A DNA stretch of 64,000 nucleotides from Pogona vitticeps (GCF_051106095.1 NC_135785.1:98529501-98593500), one strand, 5' to 3'. Counted from the first letter of the stretch, positions 12,346 through 24,627 are shown. The notes: a model not told the origin generated them from the sequence alone. Translations and numbers: made by a program.

Positions 12346-15300
12346 CTCCTTGTGTGTTGTCTCCATAAGTTTTCAGAACAACTGAATAGAACTTTAAGCA
12401 TATCTCAAGATTGTTTTGTTGGCTAGCAGATTGGTTGGTTGGTTTGTTGGTTTGTTGTGTCCTGCCTTTCTCTCTTGCAGAACACTTGCTACCTCCTTAA
12501 AACTTTCTCCTACATAGGAAGTGGTTGAAAAAAATAAAATAAAAGGTGAAGGTCTGACATTTCCATTAAAAACATAATTTTAAGTCTCCATGATAGAGGT
12601 GAGGTTTGTGGGTTGCAGAGGAACTGATATGTGTGTTACTGATCATCTCCCTACCCCAAGCTCTGCCTTTTAACCCTTTTTAGTTTGTTGTAGTTAACTT
12701 TTCTCTCTTGGACTGGGGCTTGAGCTTTTGAATCACCCACTGGGCATCTTCTTTATGCAAAGGGAGTGCTGCCCAATGCCTGCCTTGAAGGGTTTGCTGA
12801 TGGTTAAAGCCATGAAGTCTTCTGCTTTGTTTTCTAGCACATGCTGCTCAGAATCTCCACTGCCATTCTTCTGCTTTTCCATCTTAATTATTTAAAGCCA
12901 TGGAACAGTTTTACCTCTTTCCTTTTGGGAGGACTGTTTATTATGCTAGTCTTTATCTGCCTTATTTCAATCATCCAGATTTCTTCTTCTACAACATTAA
13001 GGACATACTGTATCTTGCATTCTTAATGGACATTAAAAGTATGGCGAATATTCCACACATTCCCCATCCCTGCACAAGATGCCAAGAATCAGTAAGCATA
13101 CTTCAAGACGATTCACCAAACTTAATTTAATATCTCCTACTAAGGTCAATGCAGGATATCTCCTACTAAGGAGAGTGTAAAAAAGGCAGGGTAAAAATAT
13201 TTTGAACAAAGAAACAACTGTAATCAGCAGGAGGACATTTTTAGTTATTAAATATGTTCTTCTTTCCCATGGCATGTCCAGCTAGTGATTAATTTGTTTC
13301 ATGGGTGCCACAGAACAGAAGGGATACATATTTCATTTCAGAAAATCTTATGCTGCCAATAACACCATTAGATGACTGTGGGTTTTTTTTTAATTAAGGA
13401 CTTCCTCCTTCCATCCCATCATTCCCACACAATAAAATAGATTATTTACAAATCAAAGAAGTCACAGAAGAGATGAAGTTTTTTAACTATCTAACATCTC
13501 TTCCTAGTGGTGACATCATCAACCTTTCACAGAGGTAACACATACAGTAGGATTTTGGCCAAACAGAAATTGTTTAAATCAAATATCATATTGGCTATCT
13601 ACCATCATCAGACATTCCATGGATATTTGGCAAATACCTGAAAATATCATGTGAAGGATTGACATCAACATTTGCAGATATTTCTTTTGATAGCAAACTA
13701 ATTTCAGCTATAATGGGTACAGGCTTTTGTCTTTAAAGCCTCAATTTTAATGATTTCCCCCCTTCTTTTGAGCTTCAAAAGATTTTTGAAGCTTCGTGGG
13801 AGATTTCATTTTAATGTTTTTCTCTTGGCTCTGTTTTCAGTGGCATACTGAGAAGTTCTGTGTTCATGATTAACAAGTCAATGTAAATTATCTCATAGGA
13901 GAGGCGCATTGTGCAATCTTTGTACATAATTTACTGTACATGGCAACTGTACCTCTCTGAGTCAACAGCTACCTGTGAATGGGTGTGTGTGTGAAATCTG
14001 GCTTAACGATAAGCAATAAACTGTTAAAGCAGTGACCAGTTTACTAATGCCCAGATATTAATTTTTGATTTCTGCTTACCAAGATAAAGCACTGCAGCTG
14101 CAATGAATATTTTATTATATTTGAATTTAATTTGCTTTTGAGATTCATATCCCCATAAGTGCTTCAGTAACCTTCTAAGGTGGCTTGCAGGAATCAATAT
14201 TATAATATAAGCCTATTAAAATTAAAAATGTTGTGGCTCTCAATGTGGTCTCACCAAGATCTCTTATTTTCTCATACCATCTAAGGTGAGAGAGCCATTT
14301 TGTCATGAGTTCAGGGCATCATTCACCAATTTTCAATTATGATGAGGCTCTGAAAAAACTGGATATAGTGGGATAGTGGGTTCTCAGGAGAACCAGAGGA
14401 AGTGCAGCCCTTCAAAGTCTGGAGTGAGGCAAATGTGTCCCTGGGTCTCTTAGTAGTAGCCCAATGCACAAGTAAGTGTTGTCCTGGCAGAGGCCCCTCA
14501 GCAATCTGCCAGGGTAAGTCGAAACATCCTCTGAAACAAGGGTAAGGAACCACTTTCAGCCAAAGGACCAAACTGAGGGCTTGTCCAAAATAACCCAGTG
14601 CATCAATATTTCTTTTAGTTATTTTTTCCACTAACTAGATGATGCAAAGCTGAATTCAGTCAGATCCATGCCCTTCCCCCGATCTGTCTTGGAGGACTGT
14701 GTTATTTTGAGGCAGCCTTTTTGCTGGAGTTTAGTACTACCTTGTTTTCTACATATGTCTCATTTCTTTATTAAAGGCTCCTAGTTGGAAGCCTTCAATT
14801 AACCCCTTATATGGCTTTTAAAATGGAGAAGGGATTTTGTGTCCTTTTAAAGAGAAAGGCAGGGTAAAAATATTTTAAAACAAGCAAGCAAACAAACCAA
14901 CCAACCCAAAATGAGAGCTAGAAAAATGAGACCCTTCAGCTATCTGTTGGATAAAAAGGGCGGTAGGGTGAGAGACAGAGGCATAGCTAGCTATTTGGGC
15001 ACCAAGGGCAAGCAATATTGCCCCCCATCTACTCTGTCCTGAGAATTGGCACAAGCCCTTCCCATAAAAAAGGAGGAGGACAGTGTGATACAGTATGCAC
15101 CCTCTGTAAGAAAGAGAAAAAAAGAGGGTGCTGGGAAGTGCTGCCATTTTGTTTTCTTAACACTCAGTAGTTGGTTCACCTCTAGATTTTGGTGCCCTCA
15201 GATTTTTGATGTCCTGAAGAAAAACTCCAGTTGCTCCATCCTAGTTCCATGCTAGTCATGGAAAGAGGCCATGCCCAGTCTTTTCCTGAACATACTTATT

Positions 15301-15838
15301 CAAAACTACAGTATGATTCTACGATACCAGATAACTTTCAATCTTAGAAAAGATTGAAGAGGAATATTAGTGCTGGGCCGGGCTTAGCTACTTGGGTTGT
15401 TATTAGAGATGGGGGCATTTGCATTGGTTTACGAATACCCCACAGCTGGAACCATCTACTCATGCGTCCGCTGCTGGACCCTCGTTACATCCAGCTGTGC
15501 AGGGGCATGTACCCCCATCTCTAGTTATGTGTTTTCTAAGGGCTAAAAGACAGAGATAGAAAGTTAATCCCCATGTGAAGTTAATCACTAATAACAGAAA
15601 AAAACCAATTCAGATATTTTTTATGTTAAAAGGTTTCTTTAATTAGCTAGTTTTAAATTGGTGTTTAAGGTTACATTACATTACTCTGCTGAAATGCCTC
15701 ACCAGAATTAAGATGAAATATCTTATCTATTACTTTACTCCTCTTAATTTTCACAAACTAATTCCATAAATCAACCCAGGGTTTTAAATAAGCATGAATG
15801 CATATGTTCTTAATTGGAATTTTGATCCATGTTCATGA
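12346..15838. other. No recognised gene or strong repeat
   Basis: AT-rich sequence. Two short motifs 'aaaggcagggtaaaaatatt' occur at about 13177 and 14856 and may be decayed SINE or LINE tails. The stretches 14040-14170 and 15600-15770 are repeat-free and AT-rich and are candidates for conserved non-coding sequence, without proof here. Confidence 0.4.
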
Positions 15839-15839
15839 A

Positions 15840-16055
15840 CCGTTTATTTATTACTTACATTTGCAAACTACTTTTCTCCTGGTAATGATAAGGGAAGATG
15901 CAACATGCTTCTCCACTTTATCCTAACAACAATCTTCTGAAGAGTGTCAGCTTGAAAGGGAGAGAATGTCCTAAGATTTTTTACTGAGGGTCAGAATTCT
16001 GTAGGGACTTAAACCTGGATTGCTTATTTCCCACCATTCTAACCCCACATTTATT
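15840..16055 (-). repeat. Diverged SINE, reversed
   Basis: Reading on + shows 'ctccactttatcctaacaac' and later 'gggacttaaacctggattgc' with 'accattctaacccc'. These correspond to the reversed body and tRNA-like head of the squamate SINE seen at 31500-31725. It is highly diverged. Confidence 0.5.
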
Positions 16056-16131
16056 TTACCTCAAATAAACACATTTCAAAACCAAGTTTGTGGCACATTT
16101 CAACTCATATTCATCATCTCTAAATTTGTGC

Positions 16132-17395
16132 AGGCATCCTTCAGTCTCGAGAGGCTATGGTAACGTGCTCTGAATAGAGGTCTTGGAACAGCGTCTAGTG
16201 TGGCTGAGAAGGCGAAATCGAGAGTGACAATCCCTTCCACACTGAAGGCAAATACCTCTGTAGCTCCCTGATTTTGTTTGTTTCAGGACTGCCTCTTTGC
16301 CTTGGCCTGCTGAACAAGTGTCTCTTCAAATTGGGAGAGGTCATGCTGAACTACCTGCCTCCAGGCTGAATGCTCAGATGTCAAGTTTTCTCAACTGTTG
16401 AGGTCCATTCCTGAGGCCTTCAGATCCCACTTGCAGATCCTTGTATCGCAGCTGTGGTCTCCCTCTGGGGCGCTTTCCCTGCACTAATTCTCCATACAGG
16501 AGTGTGATCTTGCTGCCTGTCATCTACCTCCGTTTTCTTAACTTTGTCCAAAGAAGCAGTCATCACACTCAATTCTTCTAATAAAATTGGTTTATTATTT
16601 AACATACAGTTTCTTCATCAATTTTTGAGTCTTGTTTCTCATCATCCAAATTCAACAATAAATCATAAGTCTTAATGTTATTAAAACTAGGTATCTCTTA
16701 ATGGTATGATAATGGGGAATAACTAGTACGTAACACCGTCAGACCACTTGGGTTTGGCACTCATCAACTCTGACATGTTCTCTGCCCGTTTCAATTTTGT
16801 GGATTGAACGTCGAACCTTCTTGGCGTTCCCCCTTTATCAAGCCATGAACTGTTCTGCGTTGGGGTCTGAAGGGGCTGTGCCCATGGGATGTCTCCAGAC
16901 TCACTATATATCTCTCCCTTTCTCTTCTCTGTTCTTCCCTTTTTACCCATGCTATGTACTCTTTCTTTTGCTTTTTCTCCTCTGTCTCCCCCCTGTAAGG
17001 TGGCTCTTCGCCTCATAAGGAGATCTTTTGGAATCTGACCATCAGCCATTCTCACGAAATGCCCAAGCCAACGTACAAGTCGCTGTTTCAGTAATGTATA
17101 CTTGCTAAAAATTCCAGCTCATTTCAGGACTACTCTATGTGGAACTTTGTCCTGCCAGGTGATGCCAAATATTTGTCAGAGACAACAGATATGGAACATG
17201 TTCAACTTCCTCTTGCCATGCACAAAGGGTCCAGGACTCACTGCAGTACAGGAGTGTACTCAGGACACAAGCTCCATAGACCTCAATTTAAGACACTGGA
17301 TTTGTGGTGACTTCTCCAGCACTAAACTTTTGCAGAGAAACTGAAATTAAACTGACCTTGATACGTTCCTGGCAAATGCATCACAGTGAAAGTTC
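16132..17395 (-). mobile_element. Non-LTR retrotransposon with C-terminal zinc finger, interrupted
   Basis: The minus strand carries the end of a LINE protein. The upstream part (17395 to 17023) includes M-R-M-A-D-G-Q-I-P-K-D-L, typical of the region after the reverse transcriptase. The downstream part (16497 to 16155) ends with an intact zinc-binding tail, C-L-Q-C-G-R-D-C-H-S-R-F-R-L-L-S-H, followed by T-R-R-C and a stop codon whose complement lies at 16155-16157. The Cys/His spacing suits nucleic-acid binding during target priming. The two parts are separated by the insertion at 16503-17017. I recognise this family from other vertebrate and invertebrate genomes but cannot name the clade with certainty. 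Confidence 0.8.
16503..17017 (-). mobile_element. Probable solo LTR inserted in the LINE
   Basis: A block of about 515 bases interrupts the LINE and is flanked by the direct repeat AGGAG (16498-16502 and 17018-17022), a 5-bp target duplication typical of LTR elements. The ends are weak inverted repeats (TGTGA and TCATA). Read on the minus strand, a TATATA box corresponds to + positions near 16901-16907 and an AATAAA-type signal to about 16583-16588, an order that fits U3-R-U5. No internal retroviral part is present, so it would be a solo LTR. It is younger than its host LINE. Family not assigned. Confidence 0.5.
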
Positions 17396-17461
17396 TCCTC
17401 AAGTATGGGAAAATGTGAAATATTATTATATTCGTGGAATTCAGTATTATTAATGTAAGAT

Positions 17462-17820
17462 TAGTAATTTCCTGCCCCAAATCCACCTGGCCCCTTCATT
17501 AGGAATTTTTAAGTGACTGTTTAAAAACATGGCTTTTCCGACAGGCCTTCCCAAACCTTACAACACCTTAATTACAACACCTAATTACAGTGAGTGGTCT
17601 CAACATTTATACTATCATTCCTGCTGTCTTGCTCTATATTGTTTTATAGTGTTTTATTATTGTTATTTAAATTACTGGTTGTTTTAGCTTTATTTTTATT
17701 TTATACTATTATATTCATTGTTTGGAGTTGTGTATGTCTTATATGTTTAATATGTAAACTGCCCAGTGTGGTATAGTAGCCAGGTGGGTGGTATAGAAGA
17801 CAAACGAACAAACAAACAAG
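17462..17820 (+). mobile_element. L2-clade LINE 3' tail
   Basis: The start decodes to L-A-P-S-L-G-I-F-K, the conserved end of the L2 reading frame, and continues into the 3' untranslated region with 'aaactgcccagtgtggtata' and a short (AAAC)n-like terminal repeat 'gaacaaacaaacaag'. Only the last few codons and the 3' region remain. It lies close to the LINE ending at 17395 but in the opposite orientation. Confidence 0.75.
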
Positions 17821-19837
17821 ATGTTTGGGTAGATGTGTATTTAAGAGAAAAACTGCTTTATGGTACTGTACTGCAGAGAAGACTTCAATTTTAGTTTATT
17901 TTTAAACTTGACTTAAGGATACAAACTTTAAATCAAGTTTTAAAATAAACTAAAATCATTTTGCCCTTTCACTTAGCAAATTTGTTTCCTAAAACAAGGT
18001 TAAGTTATTTTAATGAGTTACTTCCTATTACTGCTAAAAATATTTTCCATTTGTAAGGTTGTTTTCTTCAATTTCTCCACTTTTCTCAACCAACACTTTC
18101 AGAGAAGACAAAGAATGTTGTCTGATCACCATCTTTAAACCCATTCCTTCATTGGACAAAACAGCAGGCTAAACACCCATGTAGTCAGCCTCTCTATGTA
18201 ACAATTTAAGTCAGGAAGAAGAAGGCTAGGGAAAGGTAAAAGAATCACAACAATTGATTGGCATCCATGCTGACCAGTTGCCATTGCAAACACATGATCA
18301 CCACTGAACAAAACTGCTTTGTTTTGAGAGTGCCACAACTTGACGACACCCTACTAGGATCAATGGGAAAAAGCACTGTGTGAAAGATATTACTACAGAG
18401 GATTCTTGCATTGATCAGTCTTCAACTCATTCTGTATGAAGAATGACAGACAGGTTTCCTTCCTTCAGTGTTCCCCTCCCAAACTGCACCACATTCCAAA
18501 GCCAACACCTGTACATTTAATCTCACTGTTTAATTCTTTCCCTAACAGTCAGTTTTACCTCAGAGGCATTTTTTAATTTTAAGTTTCTGTTTTTCTCAGT
18601 TGGCTTGTCTCCCTGTATTACCCTATCCCCTGTTATTTTGAACACTTCCACCTTCTAATATATATTAATGCTGGTATAGATTCAGTGGTATCAAGGTCAG
18701 GCTGGTCATTAGCCATTGATTGAGGCAGTGAGCTCAGGTGGTGGAGCATTGAGGCTGAGCCACCATTGTCATCTATTCTTTCCACTCTTCCCACCTTTCT
18801 ATATATCCAGAGCGAGCAACATCCTCTGGCTGCAGAACACTCACCAGGATTCATGAGAAGGGGAAGAAGGGCATCTCCACCTTGCAATACACGGTGGTCG
18901 AGGACAACCTCCAGCCCTAGAACAGGGTAGAAGGAGGGTGGTGATATACTTTTCTCTGTTGCAGAGTTTTGAATTTCTGGTAAAATTCCTTTTGCTACAC
19001 AGTAGAAGTACAGAGGCTCGCAGAGGAGAATAGCTACAAGTTCCCCAGACAGCCCACCCCTTTGTCATTAATTGGCACTTAAAGTATCAATGATTCACTC
19101 TAAGACATTTGTAAAAAAAATCTTTACTTATGGTTGCTTGAAGTTACAGACTTGTGTATGCTGCATTTTTCTGCAAACATCTAGCAACCAACTGAGCAGA
19201 TCGACAGCATATAAACAACTGGTACCACCCAAGGAAAGAGAGGGAAAGAGGGACTCAGCAGAGAGGCAGAGCTCCCTTCAAATTCAAAGGCTGGAAGGAA
19301 CTATTGGTTAAATGGATTATCACCTCAGTCCAGAAAAGTCCCTCCCAGTCACACAAATTATAAACAGGATGCAAAGTTGCAAATAAAACTCCAACATTCT
19401 CCCACCCCTGTTCCTCCTTGTCCAGCTCAGAGAATAATGCCTTAGCCCTAAGGGTCATAGAGGACAAATTATTAGGTGAATGGGTACCCTTAAAAAAGAA
19501 ACTGCCTATGGAAGGTGATTATTTTGACTATTTCCCCTATAATGGCTCTGCATTATTCCCAGAGGCAGCCAAGAATCACCTATGATATACAGACGAGTGG
19601 CAGTATGGGGAAAGGCAGCAAGTAGTGCTTGGGGGAAACAACCAGTGGAATGAAGGCCTCTGCATAACCCAGTGCCTTGGAAGAATATTTCAAAAACCTG
19701 TTCAGATATGTCAAATACACAATTCTGGAAGCAATTCAGCACAAGCCCAGCACATATGAAGATGTGCAATAATCAAACAATGGTGAGCACTGCTATTAAG
19801 GGGGCTCCTATTTCTCCAACAGAGAAGTTATTAATTA
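17821..19837. other. No recognised gene; one hairpin
   Basis: AT-rich sequence with an imperfect 24-bp inverted repeat at 17888-17956 (listed separately). The remainder shows no family similarity. Open frames such as 18633-18887 on the minus strand are short and unsupported. Confidence 0.4.
17888..17956. repeat. 24-bp inverted repeat (hairpin)
   Basis: The left arm 17888-17911 and the right arm 17933-17956 are inverted copies with one mismatch, separated by 21 bases. The arms are nearly all A and T, which lowers the significance. Confidence 0.7.
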
Positions 19838-20075
19838 TGTACCATCAAGTTAATTCCAACTTATGGTGATCCTTGCCAAGATCTTCTAGGAATAAAGGAG
19901 TCAGTAGTTTATCATCCTCATCTTCTTGTGGTATTCCAGGTCTGCACACCTCTTCCAAGCCTATATAGGCTGGCTCTTCTTCCAGAAGGCACAGCAAGGA
20001 ATCAAACTCTTGGCCCCTCAACTCTGCAACACATTGAGCTATCCAACCAGTTACACCATCAATATCTTTCATCTA
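19838..20075 (-). repeat. tRNA-headed SINE (type A), reversed
   Basis: On + it starts with the reversed tail 'accatcaagttaattccaac' plus 'ttatggtgatcc', passes 'ggctggctcttcttccagaa', and ends in the reversed head 'cacattgagctatccaacca'. It is nearly full length. The same family occurs at 39890, 41328, 54945, 58737 and 61893. Confidence 0.8.
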
Positions 20076-22014
20076 GTGTATTACCTGTGAATAATTCACA
20101 ATTGTCCCATTATGGGAAAGGTGATACCAGGGAGGTATGTCTGGGTCAAAGATAATGATTGGTATACTTTTACTGTATTACAAAAATCTAAGGAGAACCC
20201 TTCACTTTGGAAAAAAAAAAACCAAAGAGGTTTACCAGGTCAAGAAAATATAACAGCATTGCTGAAGCAGTAGTGCAATTGTAACAGTAAAATTTTCATC
20301 AATATGACCAGTGTTAACTGACTTAAGTCAGTGATAATCAGGAAAGTGTATGGGCAAACAAATCATCAAGTACTGGAGACAAACGCTATGAGGAGTCCTC
20401 CTGATCTCACTTGAGAGAAATTCCACATGATGGGTGCCAGAAAAGAGAAGGTTCTTCTTCACATCGCAACAAAATTAGCTTTGCTAACAGCCAGGGCCTG
20501 TTTCTCAGAAAGTAATACTTTATATAGTGGAAGGTGAAGCAGGTCTTGAGTTGTTTAGGAACCTAAACAAAACAAAACAAAAACAGTAACAACACTTTGA
20601 AACTGGCTTGATAGACAACTGACAACCATTTTATAATAACCTGCTATGCAACAGCTGATTTTAAACAACACCACACTTTACATCTGAAGTCTGTCTTCTA
20701 GGATTCTGACTTGCAATTGTTAACACAGCACTATGCCTTTATTTCCACCTCAGGGTTATGTGCCTGTTTATTGACAGTGGGTGAAGGCCAGAGACATTGA
20801 GGGTGACTGTTGTGAAGATAAGTTTTGTTGACACAGTTCAAGTCTCCTAAATCTTATCCCCTTGGCACCAGTTTGCTCTGCTAATAAGCCTTTATTACCA
20901 TATGTTTGCCAAAGTCACAGGCACAGGGAAATTGACATGGTTTTAGCTGCAGCTTTTATCATACAGAACAATAATATCACACCCTTTCACAGAGCTGGGC
21001 ATTTCTCCTAATGTCTAATTGGACTATAAGACAACCTGAAGCCTACAGTTATGACATGTGTAAGAGGCCCCACAGGATTACCAACAAAACAAACAACACC
21101 CAGGTTCTTAGTCTAAGAATGGAAACAGAACTACAAAAAGTGTGCATTCTGGTTCTGTCTTAGTATTTTTCTTGTACTGAGTAGCCTCCCAGCATCAGAT
21201 GGCCAAGCCGCAGCATACTTAGCCTGTGCATACATCTCATAGAAGGAACCATAGACACTCCAGCAAGAGGCATTCACCTGGAGGTGGTATGGATTTTCAA
21301 GGAGCCCCCCCCCTTCATCATAACATAGGGCTGCTGACCTTCCAGGACAGCTTTTCTGGGGATACATTGGACCTGCACCGAGAAGCAGAAGTGTGAAAAC
21401 TGTGAAAATCCTAGACAGGGACTGTGTGGTTTCACTCTGTCCCTCATTCACAAAACAAACTCAAGCAAAATACTCAACATCTTTCAGCTGTGAGCTGGGT
21501 TCTTTGTGTGTGTGTGTGGAGGCAGCTCAAATTCTCCTGCTGCCCCCCTATTGTTGGAGGGGATGGCCGCTGTAGCCACCATCCCCCATCACTCACCCAC
21601 ACAGCAACAGCTGCAGCTCACCCATCACTGTGTTGCAGCACCATGGTCCTGCGGGCATACCTGCACCTTCCCCTGCCATATGATAAGCAGGGAGGAAGAG
21701 GAAGCCAATGCAGATAACATACCCCCAGCAGAGACAGTCAGCTACACATCACCATAGCTGCCTCAAGAAAAACATTCAGCATAGAACTAGATACTTTAAC
21801 ATTGTTCAGGCTCTGAAGAGTCTTGGGAGCCGGAGAAGCCTAGGAGAGATAACTAAGAAAATGACCTGCACTATAGCCCAGACCATGTTCCAGCTCTCCA
21901 ATCCCACATTAGAGCCCTTGGAGTCAGACATTATTGAAATAGGTAGCTCTTTTCTTGAGTAACATGGATCCTCTTGGTGTGGTGGCAGCAGGGCAGTTAG
22001 CATCTCTTGTACTC
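20076..22014. other. No recognised gene
   Basis: Unique-looking sequence with an A run near 20212 and an (AAACA)n-like patch near 20562-20590. The part 21500-21720 is richer in G and C and contains several overlapping short frames, none recognisable. Confidence 0.4.
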
Positions 22015-22128
22015 TGCTTGTTATTGTTTAGTTGTTAAGTTGTGTCCGACTCTTCGTGACCCCATGGACCAGAGCATGCCAGGCACTCCTGTCTTCCACT
22101 GCCTCCCAGAGTCTGGTCAAATTCTGCT
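22015..22128 (-). mobile_element. BovB LINE 3' terminal fragment
   Basis: The sequence 'tgtttagttgttaagttgtg' followed by 'gactcttcgtgaccccatgg' and 'tcctgtcttccactgcctcc' is the reversed BovB 3' end. Only about 110 bases are present, so this is a severely 5'-truncated copy. Confidence 0.88.
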
Positions 22129-22299
22129 ACCCAAGATAACTGCTTCACTTAGCCTCATTGAGCCCACAGGTAGCCTAGTTCCCATCCTTCAATATCCCAC
22201 ATTTTGTGGCACTGCTAGGCTTAGACTAAAAATGTGTGTGTGGGGGGGAATGTTAACTAGATACAAGCTCTGGCTGTTATAGATGTTATGGTGATCCAC

Positions 22300-22473
22300 A
22301 TTTATGTAAGTGGAACTCTAACTGTAGAAGGTGCCTCAGTGATCTGGCAAGGTGCTGGTAGTGTGCCTGGACACACAACGAGGTCATACAATCAAGTCAT
22401 GTGACTGTGGGAGATTGGCGCCTCATCAGATCACCACGGCAACAACTGCAGTTAGAGCTCCACATGCATAAAT
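22300..22473. repeat. Fold-back (long inverted repeat) element
   Basis: Two arms of about 57 bases, starting ATTTATG and containing GTGGARCTCTAACTG, face each other over a short centre. Left arm about 22300-22357, right arm about 22410-22473, with perhaps three quarters of positions matching. This is the shape of a non-autonomous fold-back MITE. No target duplication was identified. Confidence 0.6.
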
Positions 22474-22480
22474 ATTGAAC

Positions 22481-23470
22481 AAGATACTGGCTATATCTTT
22501 AACAGCAGCTTAATCAGCAGGGGAAGCTTCTCATAGCACAGGGACAGGTAGATCAAGTTGCTTTCAAAAGTACAAGAGAAGGTTCTGAAACCATGTCAAA
22601 ATACAATTTTGAAGTCCCAGCCTGACCCTAAAGGTATGCCATGCTTTTCATCTTTCAAAAACCAAATTTACAAAATACAGATGGAGAAGAGCTGGCAGTT
22701 ACGTTTCCTTTCCTTTCCTAATAATGCTGCAAATAATAGCCTCTCGTGCCAGTCAAGTTCCACAGCACATTAACCTCCGGGCAGCATGTGGTCCTGGCAG
22801 GGAGAATAGCTTCCCCCAAACTGGCACTACCATGGTGGGAGTCATCAGTAAATCACAGTCCAAAGAGCAAATGATCTGAAATAAATGGGAGACAAACTGT
22901 ATTTTCCCAGGTTTTCTTTGACAACTGTTTCTGGCTCGATAAGCAAGAGGAACCAAAGGCTAACTTTGTAGAGGACTTTCATGGTGCTGCAGGAGGAACA
23001 CGCTCACCAGATTCCCAAAGAGCCCTCCTGGACATGTGTATTAAGATGATCTATATTTCACAACACCGAGTCCTAAATCTACTGCTTCTTTGTTAATTCA
23101 GTCACTGCTGTCCTCACCAACCTTATAACCGTGGACTTTCAGATCTAAGAGATTTGAGGCTGCACAAATTAGCTGACAACAAAATTGTCTCTGTTTTTGA
23201 ATAAAGGCTTTCGCCTTTCCTTCTTCTTTGCTTGAAAATGGAACAACTCTTAGAAGGGTTGTCAAACAAAGCTGATTTTATCTGGGCAATAAGGTGAGGC
23301 ATATCTGACAACCATGAATTGACTCAGAGGCAGTGGCTGCAGAAGAACTGGGTGTGGAATTCTTTAAGCAGCTTCTCAGCTGAACCCAGAAATCCAAAGG
23401 TATCTTCCTCAAGAACAGAATTCCTTAGAATGCTGAATGTTTCACTTAGAACTGTTTCTTAAAGAGATGT
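22481..23470. other. No recognised feature
   Basis: Unique-looking sequence; no repeat or coding signal seen. Confidence 0.45.
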
Positions 23471-23477
23471 TGTTGTT

Positions 23478-23505
23478 GTTATCATCATCATCATCATCAC
23501 CATCA
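23478..23505. repeat. Short trinucleotide repeat (ATC)n
   Basis: Imperfect tandem 'atcatc' run at the reversed 3' end of the following repeat. Confidence 0.8.
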
Positions 23506-23893
23506 ACATTTACATCTTGCCTTTTAAAGTAGCATTCAAGGTAGCTTACAATCTTTTCACAGCAGGAAAAACAAATGAGGGAGTTAAAGCATAAAATATT
23601 TAAAATCAAATAAAACCAACATGACCATTTTAAAAAATATTACAATCAATTAAATATTCAAGCCACTAAAAGCATTACAATGAGTTAAAGATTATACACC
23701 AGTTTAAAAGACGTGTCTTTACAACCTTCCTAAAAGTGGTGAGAGTGGAAGCTGATTGCAATTTTCAAGAGGGTGCAATCTAATTGGGGAACCATGCCAT
23801 GGAAAGCCCTCCTTGCAGATGTTCAGATTCTTAAGGAGGCATCTCTTGAAGACCTTAATATCTGATGGGTTCCTAACAAGATAGGCAATCCCT
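23506..23893 (-). repeat. Reptile interspersed repeat, left part
   Basis: The sequence 'ccagtttaaaagacgtgtct' followed by 'acaaccttcctaaaagtggt' and 'accatgccatggaaagccct' matches a widespread reptile interspersed repeat that I know by its text but cannot name. It appears to resume at 24628 ('caggtcccaagctgtttagg'), so the L2 tail and other sequence between 23895 and 24627 look inserted. Confidence 0.55.
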
Positions 23894-23894
23894 A

Positions 23895-24396
23895 AGCTGA
23901 TGCTTACGTACAAAGCCCTAAACGGTTTAGGGCCTCGATACTCGGCGGAACGCCTACTCCCGCCAAGATCTACCCGTGTCACTCATGCGAGCCAGGACGT
24001 GAGGCTGAGGAGCCTGATGCCGAGGGAGGCCCAGAAGGAAAAGACAAGAAATCAGGCCTTCTCGGCGGTGGCTTCTCGCCTCTGGAACAACCTACTTCCT
24101 GAGATTCACGTGGCTCCCTCGCTGGGTATCTTTAAAAATCAACTAAAAACATGGATGTTTTGGCAGGCCTTCCCTCCAGTCAATCCCTGATGCCCTCTAT
24201 CTCTACTCCCCATTGTTTGCTCTCAGTTTTTTGTAATGTCTATTTTATGTAACTTGTTTTATATATATTTATTGTCTTATTTTTATGTTGTTAGCCACCT
24301 AGAGTGGTCTTAACCGACCAGATAGGTGGGATATTAAACAAACAAACAAACAAACAAACAAACAAACAAATAAATAAATAAATAAATAAATAAATC
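23895..24396 (+). mobile_element. L2-clade LINE 3' end with tetranucleotide tail
   Basis: The open frame from 23900 reads L-T-Y-K-A-L-N-G-L-G-P-R-Y and then R-L-L-P-P-R-S-T-R-V-T-H-A-S-Q, followed by F-S-A-V-A-S-R-L-W-N-N-L-L-P-E and P-S-L-G-I-F-K-N-Q-L-K-T-W. This is the conserved C-terminal block of L2 proteins. The frame stays open for 96 codons to the natural stop near 24188, suggesting a rather young copy. The 3' region ends 'gaccagataggtgggatatt' and then an (AAAC)n(AAAT)n run at 24335-24395. Confidence 0.85.
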
Positions 24397-24627
24397 CCTT
24401 TAGAATTTTAGATAGCAACATCCAAGGATCCGTCTAAGGTGTGAGGCTGCATGTGTGTGACTCCACCTCGCTCCAGGCAGCTTTCTTCCTCTTCCGCGCA
24501 GCACCTTTATTTCTGGTCGTGACAGAAACCCGCCCTCGCACAGGGAGGCAGAGGTGCACGCAAATGGGAAGACATTGAGAAAGAGAGAGAGAGAGAGAGA
24601 GGTGGAGCCCCACCCAGCAGGGCTGAA
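24397..24627. other. Unassigned, somewhat GC-rich insert with (GA)n
   Basis: The stretch includes 'cctcttccgcgcagcacctt', several CpG dinucleotides and a short (GA)n run at about 24581-24601. It lies between two parts of another repeat and is not part of the L2 tail. I do not recognise it. Confidence 0.35.
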
